NCBI GenBank assembly: GCA_020137815.1
Contig: CM035351.1
Location: 1,351,966 to 1,415,965 of the forward strand
Source of the DNA: Hormiphora californensis
Taxonomy: Eukaryota > Ctenophora > Tentaculata > Cydippida > Pleurobrachiidae
Direction: 5' to 3'
DNA: 64,000 bases
The position numbers and the translations under genes were made by a program. Each line of letters begins with the position of its first letter. Within the stretch, counting starts at the first letter, position 1. Positions 12,030-24,029 of this stretch are shown here, one piece after another. The notes below the pieces were generated by a model. The model was not told the origin of the DNA. It searched no databases and worked only from the letters and a program-made list of their open reading frames with translations.

Positions 12030-15000
12030 AGGAGCGCTAAACTCCTCTAGACCGTCCTTCTCTTCTCCGCTCTATCTAATAATCTCTCCTCTCCCTCTCT
12101 ATATCGCTCTCTCTCTCGCTCTCGCTATCTCGCTCTCGCTCCGCTCTCTATCTCGCTCTCTTCGATCGAAAGCGCTTGCGCATGACATGCAAGAGACAGT
12201 TTAAACGAAATGAAGTCCTACTAATATAATATACCGGGTGAGAGGAGACAAGGAATTGTGAGGGGGATTGTGCCCTGTGCATATTGTGAGGGTGAGCACA
12301 TTTTTTAGAGAAATTGGGAAAGAAAGGAGAGTGACTCCAGTAATTAGCGTGTGTAGCTCGGCAGAGGAAAAAGGGGTTTTCATTGTTCAACTGAATATCA
12401 TATTGTTTAAAAATCCACACATCGCCTCATGTGGATCTCACACATTGTCTCCCAAAATACTGCCCTCTACGAACCGGGCCGAGAGCCTGTACAATATCAC
12501 AGTCGTCATGTGGAACTCACACACATATTTACAGGGTGATCGGATTGGATTCTACGCTGTGTATGATGGACATGGTGGTATGGACGCTGTCGTGTACACT
12601 GTCCAACATCTCCACTTGAATATCGCCAAGTCAAGTCATTTTCCAACTGATCTTCCAAAAGCCATTGCGGAGGGTTTCAAATCGACCGATAAGAATTTCT
12701 GTACAAAGGCAGCTCGTGAGGTAAGCCTGATATCTCGTAGGTACTTTTTAGTGAAAGAATATTCCCCATTGCTATCCCATCTCATGGATTTATCCCGTTT
12801 TGTAAGTTTAATACCTTTTTACATCCCTCCAGAACCTGCGAAGTGGCTCGACCTCAGTAGTGATCATCCTCAGTAAGACCCACCTCCATGTTGGATGGGT
12901 GGGGGATTCAATGGCAGTTCTGGCACGAAATCAGACACACGTTGACATCATGACGCCTCACAAGCCAGAACGAGAGGTAAACACACTGTGATACATTGTT
13001 CTAACCCTCCCTTTACATTTGTATTTCGCGTGCAGGGCTCGCGAAAGACGGTCTAGCTAGGCAAGTGATACACACTCACTCTCACGTCTGTTAGGGAGAG
13101 AAATATGTGGCACAGAAAAATGTTTGATGTTTGTCAAATGTATATCCGCGTCTGTGTATCTGCGGTTGTGTGCGTGTGTTTTCCAGGAATGTGTTGTTGT
13201 GAGGCACTGAGGGCATGGGAAGAATTAACAGCATGCAGCAAAAACTCCACCTCTCTCTCTCACTTTGTATCTCTCCCTTTCTCTCTCTAGCTCACTTTGT
13301 ATCTCTCCCTTTCTATTAACATCTATCCCTCCTCCCATGTGCCCTGTTTCTCGCATAGCAGCAGGGTGAGTTATTGTATTAGATTAAGCGACTTGTTTCA
13401 ATTAGTGTGTTTGGAGAGAGGAGGTGTGACGGCGGGGAGTTGTAGTATCCATGGATACCCCCTCCCCTTTCTGTGACAGATGCCCCGCCAAATGCCATTA
13501 CAATTGTGCAACAGAGAATGTCGAACAGACACAAGTACAGACAGACAGGCCTACCCAAAGATTAATATCGTTGATTGCATGGGATCGGTCACAGCGTCAG
13601 AGAGGTATAGAGGGAACTGCTCAGTAAGGTAGTATGAAATATGAAAGAGCTCCTCCAGTTGCAGCAGCTGTCAATTCGATGGTGTAGGGACGCGCGCGGG
13701 ATGACTTGTGTGGAAAGTTTCTTGTTTCTACGGTCAGCATAGCGCTCAGGCGAGATACCACAACAGAGCGCGCGCGCAGTCATATCTCTTTGGGTTCTGT
13801 CACTCCGTCTCCAGTCACGATTTTCACATTCAAATTCAGAACGAGCTGGATACACATTATGACAATCTAGTGTTATTAAAGTTACACCTTTGTTAACCCC
13901 CCGGCCCCCTCTCTTCCTCAGGACGAGAAGAAGAGGATAGAGGATCTGGGAGGGTGCGTAGTGTGGTATGGAGCATGGAGGGTTAATGGAACTCTCTCAG
14001 TGTCCCGTGCCATAGGAGACTCAGCACACAAACCATATGTTAGGTGGGTGAACCGTGCCTGTGTCTTTCACCCACCTCTATGTGTGTTTAGTACACTGCA
14101 CTCTGCAGAAGTGTAATTCGCCCTACAAGTGTTACATTGTAAGGCGAGTAGTACCAGTATAGTAGCCCTTTAATGCAATGTTTAGTTGTACTTGTATGTC
14201 TGTTGTTTATAGCAAGTTCATTCCTATAGCCCGTGTCACTGTCAATAGCCCAATCCCTAACCCTCACTAACCATATGTTAATGTAACCCCATTATACCCC
14301 CATTTCTTACCCTGACTACTCAGCTGTTAATGTAATCCCATTATACCCCCATTGCTAACCCACACTACCCAGCGGTGAACCTGACATTAAGAGTTTCCTG
14401 CTGGATGGATCAGAAGACTTTGTTATCATTGCCTGTGATGGACTCTGGGATGTTATACCCTCATGGGAGGTAAGAGCGAGAGCAAGTTGAGAGAGCTGTC
14501 AGACCTAGCTATTCTCATTTCTCAAGAACTGTGGTCAGAGTATTGGCCTGACAGTAACTGTAGTTGGTAAGAGTCCAATAGCTGTATTAGAGAGACTAGA
14601 CTAGTAATAAACATTTTTCCCTTCCCAGGCTGTTGAGATGGTAGTGGACTATGTCAAAGATTTTGGAGTCAACGCGGACAAAGCAGCCAAGTATCTCGTG
14701 TCCCAGGCCGTAGAGAAGGGTTCCCAAGACAATGTATCAGTAGTGGTAGTATTCTTTGAAGAGGGCCCTCTGGTAACTAGCTGTAAGTCGGGCAGGAAAC
14801 TAAGGAGACTCGTCAGTCGGGCAAAGAAAAACATAAGAAAACTTACTAGCAGTTAGCAGAGAGGGAATGAGAGTGAGGTGTGAGTGTGTGAGTGTGTGAG
14901 TGTACAGTGTGTGTAAATATAGCTAAAGGGTGCAAACAGTAAACAAAACTAAATTATATAATGCTTGTTGCAAGTTGACTTGATTGATTTGAGAGTGATT

Positions 15001-15624
15001 GGTTGCTGAGAGTTGCCTTGATCGACCAAACAAGCTGAAAGTGCGTGTGTATCAAATTGGAGTGAGATAATTGGAAGTGTTTTTAAAAAGCTTAGTGTCG
15101 TCCGCGTACCTACCTCTCATTATTCCAAACTACACGACTATATCCACCCACCTGACTGCCTAGGCCGACCCGACAGAGAAGAGGACTCTCAGATCTTCCC
15201 GGTTCCCATACCGATATCTCCCGAGGCCCAGGCGATCCTGGAGAGGTTGGACAGGAGTATGAGGGGGACCCAGGACAGTGATGCGGAGCAAGAAGAGGGG
15301 GAGGGTGGAGAAAGTGGGGAGAAACAAACTACAGAAGGGGAAACCAAGGTTAGTACTGATCCTATTTGGTCTGCCACAAATGGTACCGCTTATCTCAGCT
15401 TCCCAGGCTAAAACAACTGCCCCTACCGTTTCAATGGCCAACCTTCTAAAATGACCCCACTAACACACCCTCTCTTTCCCTAGGAGCAAGGAGGAGGCGG
15501 ATCAAGTAGACCGCCGACACCCCGCTCAGAGAGAAACACCCCGAGGGGAGAGACTCCACACAAACCTGACACCCAAAGTAGAGTCACCACACCACACGGA
15601 CTAGTCACAGACTCTACTCTCTGA
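10118..15624 (+). CDS. PPM1E: PP2C-family protein phosphatase, PPM1E/PPM1F type
   Basis: A Mg/Mn-dependent Ser/Thr phosphatase. PPM1E and PPM1F dephosphorylate CaM kinases and PAK. Coding exons: 10118-10293, 10447-10606, 11160-11327, 12535-12720, 12833-12976, 13922-14043, 14373-14469, 14629-14782, 15164-15348, 15484-15624. All phases join, giving 510 aa. Every PP2C signature is present: [21 protein letters not shown] then [20 protein letters not shown] and [11 protein letters not shown], so the enzyme should be active. The block [20 protein letters not shown] is close to PPM1E. The N-terminal ~110 residues are helical and family-specific. The C-terminal two exons add an acidic, Pro/Ser/Thr-rich tail. 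If the GTAAGT at 14783 is not used, exon 8 reads to a stop at 14856 with a basic tail (426 aa). Start chosen at the Met ([10 protein letters not shown]) in a plausible context. One ancestral gene for the E/F pair is likely. Confidence 0.9.
11052..12020. repeat. (CT)n/(GA)n tracts in phosphatase introns 2 and 3
   Basis: A (CT)n run at about 11055-11115 sits in the polypyrimidine region just before the exon at 11160. A (GA)n run at about 11955-12030, with derived CTCTCG repeats to about 12165, lies in the next intron. Frames through these runs are meaningless Leu-Ser or Arg-Glu repeats. Confidence 0.85.
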
Positions 15625-15760
15625 ACATTATAACAGACTCTGAATGAACTCTGTCTAGTGTCTGTGTATTTTGTAGCAGACTGAGACTCTCTGAACTGTC
15701 TAGTGTCTGTATTTTGTAACAGACTAATCTGCCTGAACTGTGCACATGAACATTATTAAA
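15625..15760 (+). repeat. Short tandem motif in the phosphatase 3' UTR
   Basis: Copies of a CTGTCTAGTGTCTGTATTTTGT-like motif, 40-60 bp apart, lie downstream of the stop. The series resumes after the MITE at about 15913-16000. This is probably 3' UTR. The MITE at 15760-15908 is inserted in it. Confidence 0.5.
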
Positions 15761-15908
15761 GTCGGATTTTTTGAAGTTGTCACCCCCCTCTTCGTGCGCG
15801 GAATGTTTTTGCGCGTCACATCACATGTTAACGTGTGGTGTGCGCGTCAAAATTGATAAATTTCACATGCGCGGTCATTTTGGGGTGACAACTTCAAAAA
15901 ATCCGACT
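15760..15908. mobile_element. 149-bp MITE flanked by TTAA
   Basis: Terminal inverted repeats begin AGTCGGATTTTTTGAAGTTG and end in the exact complement, about 27 bp long. TTAA sits on both sides (15756-15759 and 15909-15912), which is the target site and duplication of piggyBac-type elements. The interior is non-coding, with repeated GCGCGTCA-like motifs. Assignment to piggyBac rests on the TTAA alone. Confidence 0.7.
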
Positions 15909-16183
15909 TTAACTGTCTGTTTTTTGTCACAGACCCTCTACTCTCTGAACTCTGTCTGTGTTTTGTTACAGACTCTCTGAACTCTGTCTGTGTATTTGGT
16001 CCACTTTGTGCGTCGTGTTGTACAGTATTGTTGTGTTGCAGCGGTGTAATATTATTCGTTCATTTTGTGTGTTGTTGAAACTAAATTGAATCGCTATAAA
16101 ATCATTCTCTCAAATTGTTCTAAACCACCACCAGGAGTCCTTGTTCATTTCCCTTTTCTTATTACGTCATTTCCCTGAACCTA

Positions 16184-19100
16184 TTACGTCATCTCTCTGA
16201 CCCGCTGCAGTCTGCCTGGTGTCATGATAGAACCCCTTCTATCTACATAGTTGTTAGTGCTGGATAGATGAGAATTCTGTCGGGAGGTAGCACTCTCCGC
16301 CCTGCCTCCATCCCCTGCAGTCGACATCACACTTCTACTTTGGGAGGCCACACTGTTAGCACCCATTCCCCGGCGGAATTCATTTGTAGCCTTCTGTGCC
16401 AGTAACATCGTTAGTCCATTGGATTCAGTGTACCTGGGATGGTAGAGGTGCTGTTAGAACACAATCGGTAGAAAAGTGCAAGGATAAATCATCGGTGTAC
16501 AGAACAAAACCAATATTCCAAACAATGCCCCCCCCCCCCAAACAATGTTTGGAATATGGGGCAACGAACAGAGGTACTACTGGTTTATGTTTTTGACTGA
16601 CCTGCACAGTAGATGAATTCCACTGGCAGCAATGTGGCTCACTTGAACAACATAGTTAGAAGACTTGACAGGTTTCATGGTACTTCCAGAGGCCTTCAGC
16701 TTGTTCTTATAATCCTGTTTCCCTCCCCGTTCCTTCAAGATTAGCTTCTCACTATCTACCACCTTGATCTCCTTTGAGGGCGAGAACTGCTGGAGACAGA
16801 ACTTCTTCCAGAAGTACGTCAGAGAGGGGAAGATGCTGAGTGCGGCGTCGTGGAAGATACCCCGCTCAAATATACCCGCCTCGTGTAACTTCCTAATCTC
16901 TCCCACCTTGTCATGTGTTATGTTTATCTGCACTTTCGGGGGAAGGAGAGAGTCGATATAACAAAAGTACATGCATCGTCCCTTCTGTACCAGCAGCTGC
17001 TCCTCGGCCGGATCATAGTTACCAAGTCGTGCTGACATCTGCACCGTCTCCGCAACCTCCTTATACCTCTCAACCTCAATAAAGAAGTCAAGGTCAGCCT
17101 GGATCTTCTCAATGTCAATTAACTTGTTGTTGACGATCTGTCTCTTTTGGGTGTTCTTGGTGCATCTAGCGGATACCTCCTGAACATATATCCCCAGGAA
17201 CTCCCTAAAGTGACTACACGTGGTGGGATCCATGATACCTCTCTTGAAATTGATCACATTGATGGTAAAATTCACCCAGAGCCTCCTGTTCTTTTCCTTC
17301 CCAAACTCCTTCTTCTCAGTTGCGTTCCTGGTGTTCATACTAATTATCTTCTCTCTAATATGGGCAGGGAATGCCTCTAGGAAGGGTAACCAGTAGACTG
17401 TCTCCATCTCTTTACAGATGAGGGTCTGGGCAGATAGGAGGATGGTATGGGTAACTTTCTTGGAGTTGCACAACTCCTTGTAAACATGCCCGTTCTTGTC
17501 CATTAGAACCTTGCCCAACATGGGGGAGTAAGCTCCAAAGAACTGCTGCTGGATAAACTGCATTCTGTCCTGTCGCTGTTTGGGATTCCGGCATGCCTTG
17601 AGACTCTCTACTATCTGGTAGAACAAGATTGAAGGGTCCTGGTTATCCTCGTTTACGGAGAGAAACTGTCTGAATTTAGCGAGCAGTTCCCGTGTCCTCA
17701 TCACATCCATGAAACTCTTGGGGATAGTGTTGAGTCTGTCAGTGGATAGGTCTAGACCGGATGTGTTGGTCAGGTTGTACTCTAGTTGAGAGAGGGTCGG
17801 GTCAGATAGATGGATCATGGAGGAGATTGCGTCACCTCGCCTCCCACTTATAACGGGCTTTGCAGGGACCTCTACTACTTGGGGTGCCAACACGTTTATC
17901 GTGGCTTCCTGGGTGGTGAGGAAATTAGGGATAAATTAGTGATTAGGTTATCGGTGCGGGGGAGAGTGGTCACGGCGTGCCTGGTGAAATTTTAACACGA
18001 CCTAGCATGCGACGGGAAACCACCACTTGTACGTGGTAGCTGAGGGTCTACAGAATGGCGCTACGGTGCGGGAAAAAACATTCCATTCCCTAAAATCTTT
18101 TTTTTTACTTTTATTTGATTTGGGTCAAAATTGGCTATATTAAACGTGGTCCCGAAAAATCCATAATGACTTAGCACACGAAATATGTCACCCCTACCTA
18201 TTTTTGCACGTAGAATCGATTGCCGTTGAAGTCGAATCTCTAAAATGACTGTAAAATGGTCAAAAGTTGATTTTTTACCAATTTTTGGAGGTTTTTGGCC
18301 CTTAAACCATTGAAAACGTTGAGATAGGAATTTGAAACTAGTGCCAATCGTTAAAATGGTCATTTTTCTACCAAGAACCAAGTTTTCGTGTATATCCGAT
18401 TTATGGTTAGATTTGGGCAAATTGTTGAAATCTGCCAACTAGGAGAACCGTAACTTGATTTTCTTGTTTTTTGGATTTTGGCATTTTCGACAAACTTCTG
18501 ATTGAAATGGTCAATCGGGACCATGCTTAAGTTGTTTATGGGACAATTTTCGACTAAAATCCAAGATTTCATACCAATCCAATAACAGATCGTTGATTTA
18601 TAGAAAATTTAAGTAGGCAAAACGGTCAAAATGACAACTTTTTTTGCTTATTTTCACCGTTTTGCCTACTTAAATTTTCTATAAATCAACGATCTGTTAT
18701 TGGATTGGTATGAAATCTTGGATTTTAGTCGAAAATTGTCCCATAAACAACTTAAGCATGGTCCCGATTGACCATTTCAATCAGAAGTTTGTCGAAAATG
18801 CCAAAATCCAAAAAACAAGAAAATCAAGTTACGGTTCTCCTAGTTGGCAGATTTCAACAATTTGCCCAAATCTAACCATAAATCGGATATACACGAAAAC
18901 TTGGTTCTTGGTAGATAAATGACCATTTTAACGATTGGCACTAGTTTCAAATTCCTATCTCAACGTTTTCAATGGTTTAGGGGCCAAAAACCTCCAAAAA
19001 ATGGTAAAAAATCAACTTTTGACCATTTTACAGTCATTTTAGAGATTCGACTTCAACGGCAATCGATTCTACGTGCAAAAATAGGTAGGGGTGACATATT

Positions 19101-22100
19101 TCGTGTGCTAAGTCATTATGGATTTTTCGGGACCACGTTTAATATAGCCAATTTTGACCCAAATCAAATAAAAGTAAAAAAAAAGATTTTAGGGAATGGA
19201 ATGTTTTTTCCCGCACCGTAGCGCCATTCTGTAGACCCTCAGCTACCACGTACAAGTGGTGGTTTCCCGTCGCATGCTAGGTCGTGTTAAAATTTCACCA
19301 GGCACGCCGTGTGGTATATTATCCGAGTCTCCAAATCATGTACGTCAAGCACACTCACCGGAGATGTCTCCCTGTTCTCCACTTTAGCAGCCAGGGCTCG
19401 CCGGGTAGGTGGTTTCTGGTCCCCAAATAGGGTTGTTGGGGTATTTGGAGCTGAGCCACACCGGGATTCAGGGGAGGGGCTCCGTTCTGTCTTAGCAGAC
19501 GACAATACCGGTAGGTTATGGCCTGAGGGGGAAGTATGCAGTTTTTAAAACGGTTCCAAGATCATGATGGGAAAATACTTATTTTTGCCTAGCTCGACCC
19601 TCTCATCGTCGAGCTAGGAAGGAACTGGGGAGTATAAACTACTAATTTACTGTACCTGGGTACTCTATGGCCTCTGCTAGCTGCATTGCAGCCCACATGA
19701 CACGTGCATTGGGACTGCTCAATGTCTCATAGATCAGGTCTTCAGAGGTGTGATGTAGGAAAGGAGGTACGGCCCCATCTGTCTTTAGTACTGTCTGAAG
19801 GGAGAGGCAGAGGATTAAATACCACAACTGACTATAATTTAGTAGCAAACTAGCAAACCCTCCCTAAAATATAACAACTGCAGACTCACACATTTATCTA
19901 GGAATTCATTTTCACTGTCCTCGATGTACCGCAACCAATGATCCAGTATTCTCTTCGCTGCAAACTTCTGAGCCAGTGTCAGCCACTCTACCACGCTGTA
20001 TCGATTAACAATAGCAAACCAGAGGGAATCAGTAAATGGGTCATCCCACTGTGTGTAACGCTTTCCATCAGGATGTGTGTATTTATATAGCAGGGAGTGG
20101 AGCTCTCTCTCAAAATCACTGGTGTCCTTTCCCCCGTTTATATCTACCATCTGATCTGAAATGGGGCATATTACTAAGTCCTGGAATATATACATTGTAT
20201 ATGTACATTAAGTGTACATTCGTGTATACATTCGCCAATGTACACAAAATGTACTGTCTGTTTACATTCGCGCGCGCTCTTAGATCCCACATGACTCCGA
20301 GGAGCTTTTTTGAGAGTCACCCGCGTCAGGATCACCACGAGGGAATACTCGCGCGTTACATACATGAATCACAAAACCCAAAATTGTGTGTCACAATACA
20401 AGGTCTGTCACAGTGTTGAGTGTGATATGTCACAAGGTCTGTCACACCTGTCACCTACTTTTGGTGAACGACCAGTCAAGTTGTAAGGAGTCTTGCTCAG
20501 AAAAGAATCCAACTAGACTCATTGCGTACCCCCTAGCACAGAACATTGTATAATCCTCAGTGGAATACTTGTGGGCAAATCTCTCCAAATCGACCCATAA
20601 CTGATAGTTGTACAGTGCTGACGGTTCACATTTCTTGGTCAGAAATGCCCTGAAGTCCTCTGAAACAGGTTAAAATGTTGAACAAATAATCAGAACTGGA
20701 AATTGATTCCAAGCATTTTCAGATTCCGAAATAAGGTTCAAGAGTTTTATTAGGTCCTTACCCCCTCCAATGGTGTCGCTAGCGATGGAGATCTCTAACA
20801 GATTGTTAATGTCTACTTCTTTCAAACTTGTCTCGTTAAATACTTGGGTCAGGGCATCACAATAATTTTCCTGGGGAGTGGGAGGGTATAATTGTAACAT
20901 ATAGTAACGAGTCATTTACAACGAATGCTAGCGTGACATTTATGACGATAGATAACGATTGATTGAGGTAAGATGCTAGGAGGCAAGGGGGGTTACCTTA
21001 TATATTTCATCTCTAAGGGAGCAAGGGCAGCAAGAGAATAACTCCACTTCTTGCTGTAGAAACTTCTGTATCTCTAGCTCCCGTGTCCTGCTTAGCTTAT
21101 GTCTTGACCAATCGACACTAGCTGTAGTTGTATTGGTCACCATCAATCCACTAGGTCTTCTACCGTTTTGTAGTCGCTTCAATAACCTGTGGGCGACACC
21201 GGTGAGGTGAAATGAATAAACAAAACAGTATTGTAGGAACTAGGAAAAATAAATCTCGAGAGATTCGGATTTGCAACTCTACCGTTTCTTAGCTAGATCG
21301 AATGACTCCAATTGATCTGGTGTTCCCTCCATCCCGGTTATTGACATGCTTCGTTTTCTCTCCGTAGCACCAGTCAGCGTGAACCTCCTCTGGACCCCCT
21401 GGCCGCCAACCTCACTATTTCTCCTCCTGTTAACAGCTGATTCGTCCTGAATCCTACTTCGGAGGTTCTTCAGGTTTCTCTCTGTCATACTTTGGGTTCT
21501 GGTTCTTCCTGATTGATCTGAGGAGGGAGATGGTTTCCATAGTTATATTTTCCATAGTTATATTGCTAATCAATAGAAATTAGTGTCCGCCGTCTGGGGG
21601 CTGATATCATTGCTAAAAGTGCTAATACTAATAGATAGTGGGCAATCATTTCTCACCAGCTGTAGGGACATCCATCCTAAGTTGGGGCTCAAAAACAACC
21701 TGAGACGTCCTTCTTAGTCCATCGGAACTGCATAACTTCATTTTCAGTGTAGAGGGAAGTACCGGTGCTATCGGATCTGTAGAATGGGTGTTATAATGTT
21801 ATATATTAGAAAGTAGGGCATCTAGTTAGTAGATGTAGTTAGTAGATGTATTTAGTACATGTGTCGTGTAACAGTATCGATTAGGTTCGGTCGACTACGT
21901 ACCCTCGTCTGCAGGTGTGCTAACATCAGGGGTCTGTGCAAGGAGCTTCATAATACTGCTACCACGCCGCCTTATACCCTCAAATGCTGTCTTATCTTTT
22001 AGTTCTGGAAAAAGTGAAATCAATAAACACGACAGATCATGATAGTGAGACAACAACAAACTTTAAAAAAGGGAATAAAATACGTTTTTCAAGATGAGTA

Positions 22101-23236
22101 TAAAACCGGTGTAACCAGTAATCCCTCAAATCCTCTGTTATAGCGTCTTGGAGGGGTCGGAACAACTTCCTCTCTCGCAGAAGTTTGTCTTTAAATTGTT
22201 GAAGGAATTCTTGGCCACGATTAACAAATCGTACATCTTTGCACACCAATTTAAGTTGTTTTAGAGCCAGGGAGCGATAATGATCTGGTAGTGATCTTGA
22301 AGAGCTAGGTACCATCTGAAATGATAAAATACTGGAATTTAGTTAATCAATTAATTAATTAATTAATTAATTAATTAATCTGTATAACTTGATAGGAATA
22401 CTAACAAGGTAGCTGTCGAAGATGTGTTCGAGAAAGTCAGCCTTGTCCTCATTGGCAAGGGAGTGAAGTCTCTCAACAGCCAGCCAAGTCTCTACCAGGG
22501 GTCGGCCTGATTCTTGGAGTAGCACGAAGTGGTGAAAGTTATAGAATCCCATCACATCATTTATCCTAGGAATATCCGCATCTGGAGAGGTAGAAAAATG
22601 TTGTTATACCAGATCGTTGTTGTGATACAATATACGTCAGATCAGTGGAGAAAAGATGATTTCCACATTTTAACATCGGCATGTCATCCTCCAGACACAG
22701 CACTCACAAACAGACAAAATGGGGTGCAGTGTGGACTACTTACACTGTGATTCCAGTGCAGTGAATGTCTCAACAAGAGGGTGATCAAGAAGCACTTCTT
22801 TGCACATACGATAGTGGAAGTACATGTGTGAACGGGTAAACATGGGTAGGCGAACCTCACTCAGCCACGCCATCACTTTCTCATTGTGAGCATTCTGTGA
22901 GATGGTGGAGGTGGGGGTGATGTGTGTCACCTAGTAGTACCGCTGCAATGGTGAGTGTCATAACTGGGTGAGACTAATAAGTCAGAATTCTAAACTCTTA
23001 CGATATATCGTCGAGATAGGACTGGTTCAATAGAAAAACATTCTTTTCCAGGGAGGTATGTTATCCGCCTTGGGAAAACCTACAATGTTAATATCAAGGT
23101 AAATTGAGGAAGATAAATTGAGCTCACAATTATGAGTTAGCTTTACTTACAGGCAAGTTAAGAAACACATTAAAGTAGCTGATAAATGTTGGGTCCTTCA
23201 GAAGATGCTTCAAGTAGGAAACTGTGTAAATTGCCC
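16184..23236 (-). CDS. RGS22: Regulator of G-protein signalling 22 (5' end missing)
   Basis: RGS22 has several RGS folds and in vertebrates is a testis/cilia-associated Galpha-binding protein. Coding exons from the 5' side: 23236-23151, 23079-23002, 22930-22744, 22581-22406, 22315-22084, 22004-21903, 21776-21657, 21508-21283 (5' edge 21508 or 21517), 21186-20997, 20870-20762, 20659-20459, 20155-19890, 19794-19656, 19486-19359, 17908-16602, 16433-16184. Phases join throughout, about 1,265 codons, near the human length of about 1,264 aa. The N-terminal segments (DPTFISYFNVFLNLP; VMAWLSEVRLPMFTRSHMYF) match the RGS22-specific pattern. RGS helices are seen in HYRSLALKQLKLVCKDV, DWVDLERFAHKY-like and HFREFLGIYVQEV segments. 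The first coding exon was not found; it may lie beyond or within the assembly gap. The last intron-rich part is interrupted only by an intronic foldback at 17971. Confidence 0.88.
16509..16560. repeat. Small hairpin with poly-C loop in the RGS22 last intron
   Basis: ATATTCCAAACAATG is followed by a run of about a dozen C, then CAAACAATGTTTGGAATAT. The flanking arms are complementary. No target duplication was established. Confidence 0.6.
17971..19311. mobile_element. 1.34-kb near-perfect palindrome (foldback element) in an RGS22 intron
   Basis: The left end CACGGCGTGCCTGGTGAAAT is repeated inverted at the right end. The two arms, each about 640 bp, are almost identical around a centre near 18635. 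TGGT flanks both sides (17967-17970, 19312-19315), consistent with a 4-bp duplication. The ORFs on the two arms are mirror images and differ by only a few residues, which shows they are not genes. High arm identity suggests recent insertion or arm homogenisation. Confidence 0.88.
22345..22380. repeat. (TTAA)n microsatellite in an RGS22 intron
   Basis: About eight TTAA units lie just upstream (on the gene strand) of the exon at 22315. The tract is short and simple. Confidence 0.8.
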
Positions 23237-23582
23237 CTGAAAACATGATAATGATATTACCAATACAAAAGTAAATTGTTATGAAGATTTAGATTGATTT
23301 GCATCTAAAAAAGTGAAGATGGTTAGCACTCATTACTCAAATGAAAAAGCATTACTTTTTTGAGCGATTGAGTCGCTACGTCGCTTCATGATGTGTGTAG
23401 TTGTATCCAAAAGCTATTTAAAATCATTTTTCGTCATCTACAAGTGTGGGAAAGGAGTAGGAATAACTTCTGAAATAGTGAACCATAATAAAGTTCAAGA
23501 GCGTCCAAAAGCGCACCAGATCCAGAAGAGACCAAATTCAAGAGTGCACCACATCCAGAAGAGACCACTTCAAGAGCGGTAT

Positions 23583-23990
23583 CCCCAGGATCGATGTGGA
23601 GATGTAGGAGTAAGGACCCAGGGACGATGTGAGGATTGTAGATTAGAGGACCCAGGGATCGATGTGGAGCAAGTAGGGAAAGGACCCAGGAATCGATGTG
23701 GAGAGGTAGGAGTAAGACCCAGGGATCGATGTGAAGGAGTTGGAAAATACCCAGGGATCGATGTGAGCAAGTAGGGAAGGACCCGGAATCGATGTGGAGG
23801 GTGGGTAAAGAGGAACCCATGATCGATGTGGAGGAGGTAGGAGTAGAGGACCCAGGGATCGATGTGGAGGAGGTAGGAGTAAAGGACCCAGGAATCGATG
23901 TGGAGGAGGTAGGAGTAGAGGACCCAGGTATCGATGTGAAGGAATAACAAGAGAAAAGGGAGCCCAGGAATCATAGGAGTTGGAACAGTT
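23583..23990. repeat. ~38-bp minisatellite
   Basis: Around ten degenerate copies of a unit containing GACCCAGGGATCGATGTGGA and a GGAGGTAGGAGTA-like spacer. On the minus strand it reads open as a Leu/His/Tyr repeat, which is an artefact of unit length. Confidence 0.85.
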
Positions 23991-24029
23991 AGTTACTCAG
24001 GAATCCATGTGGATGTACCAAATGTAGGG

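Noticed and set aside
18061-19221. Paired ORFs (for example 18360-18572 and 18710-18922) with almost identical proteins
   Set aside because: Mirror images in the two arms of a palindrome within an RGS22 intron; no support as genes.
23434-23974. Long minus-strand ORFs rich in Leu, His and Tyr
   Set aside because: Read through a 38-bp minisatellite; repeat-driven openness.
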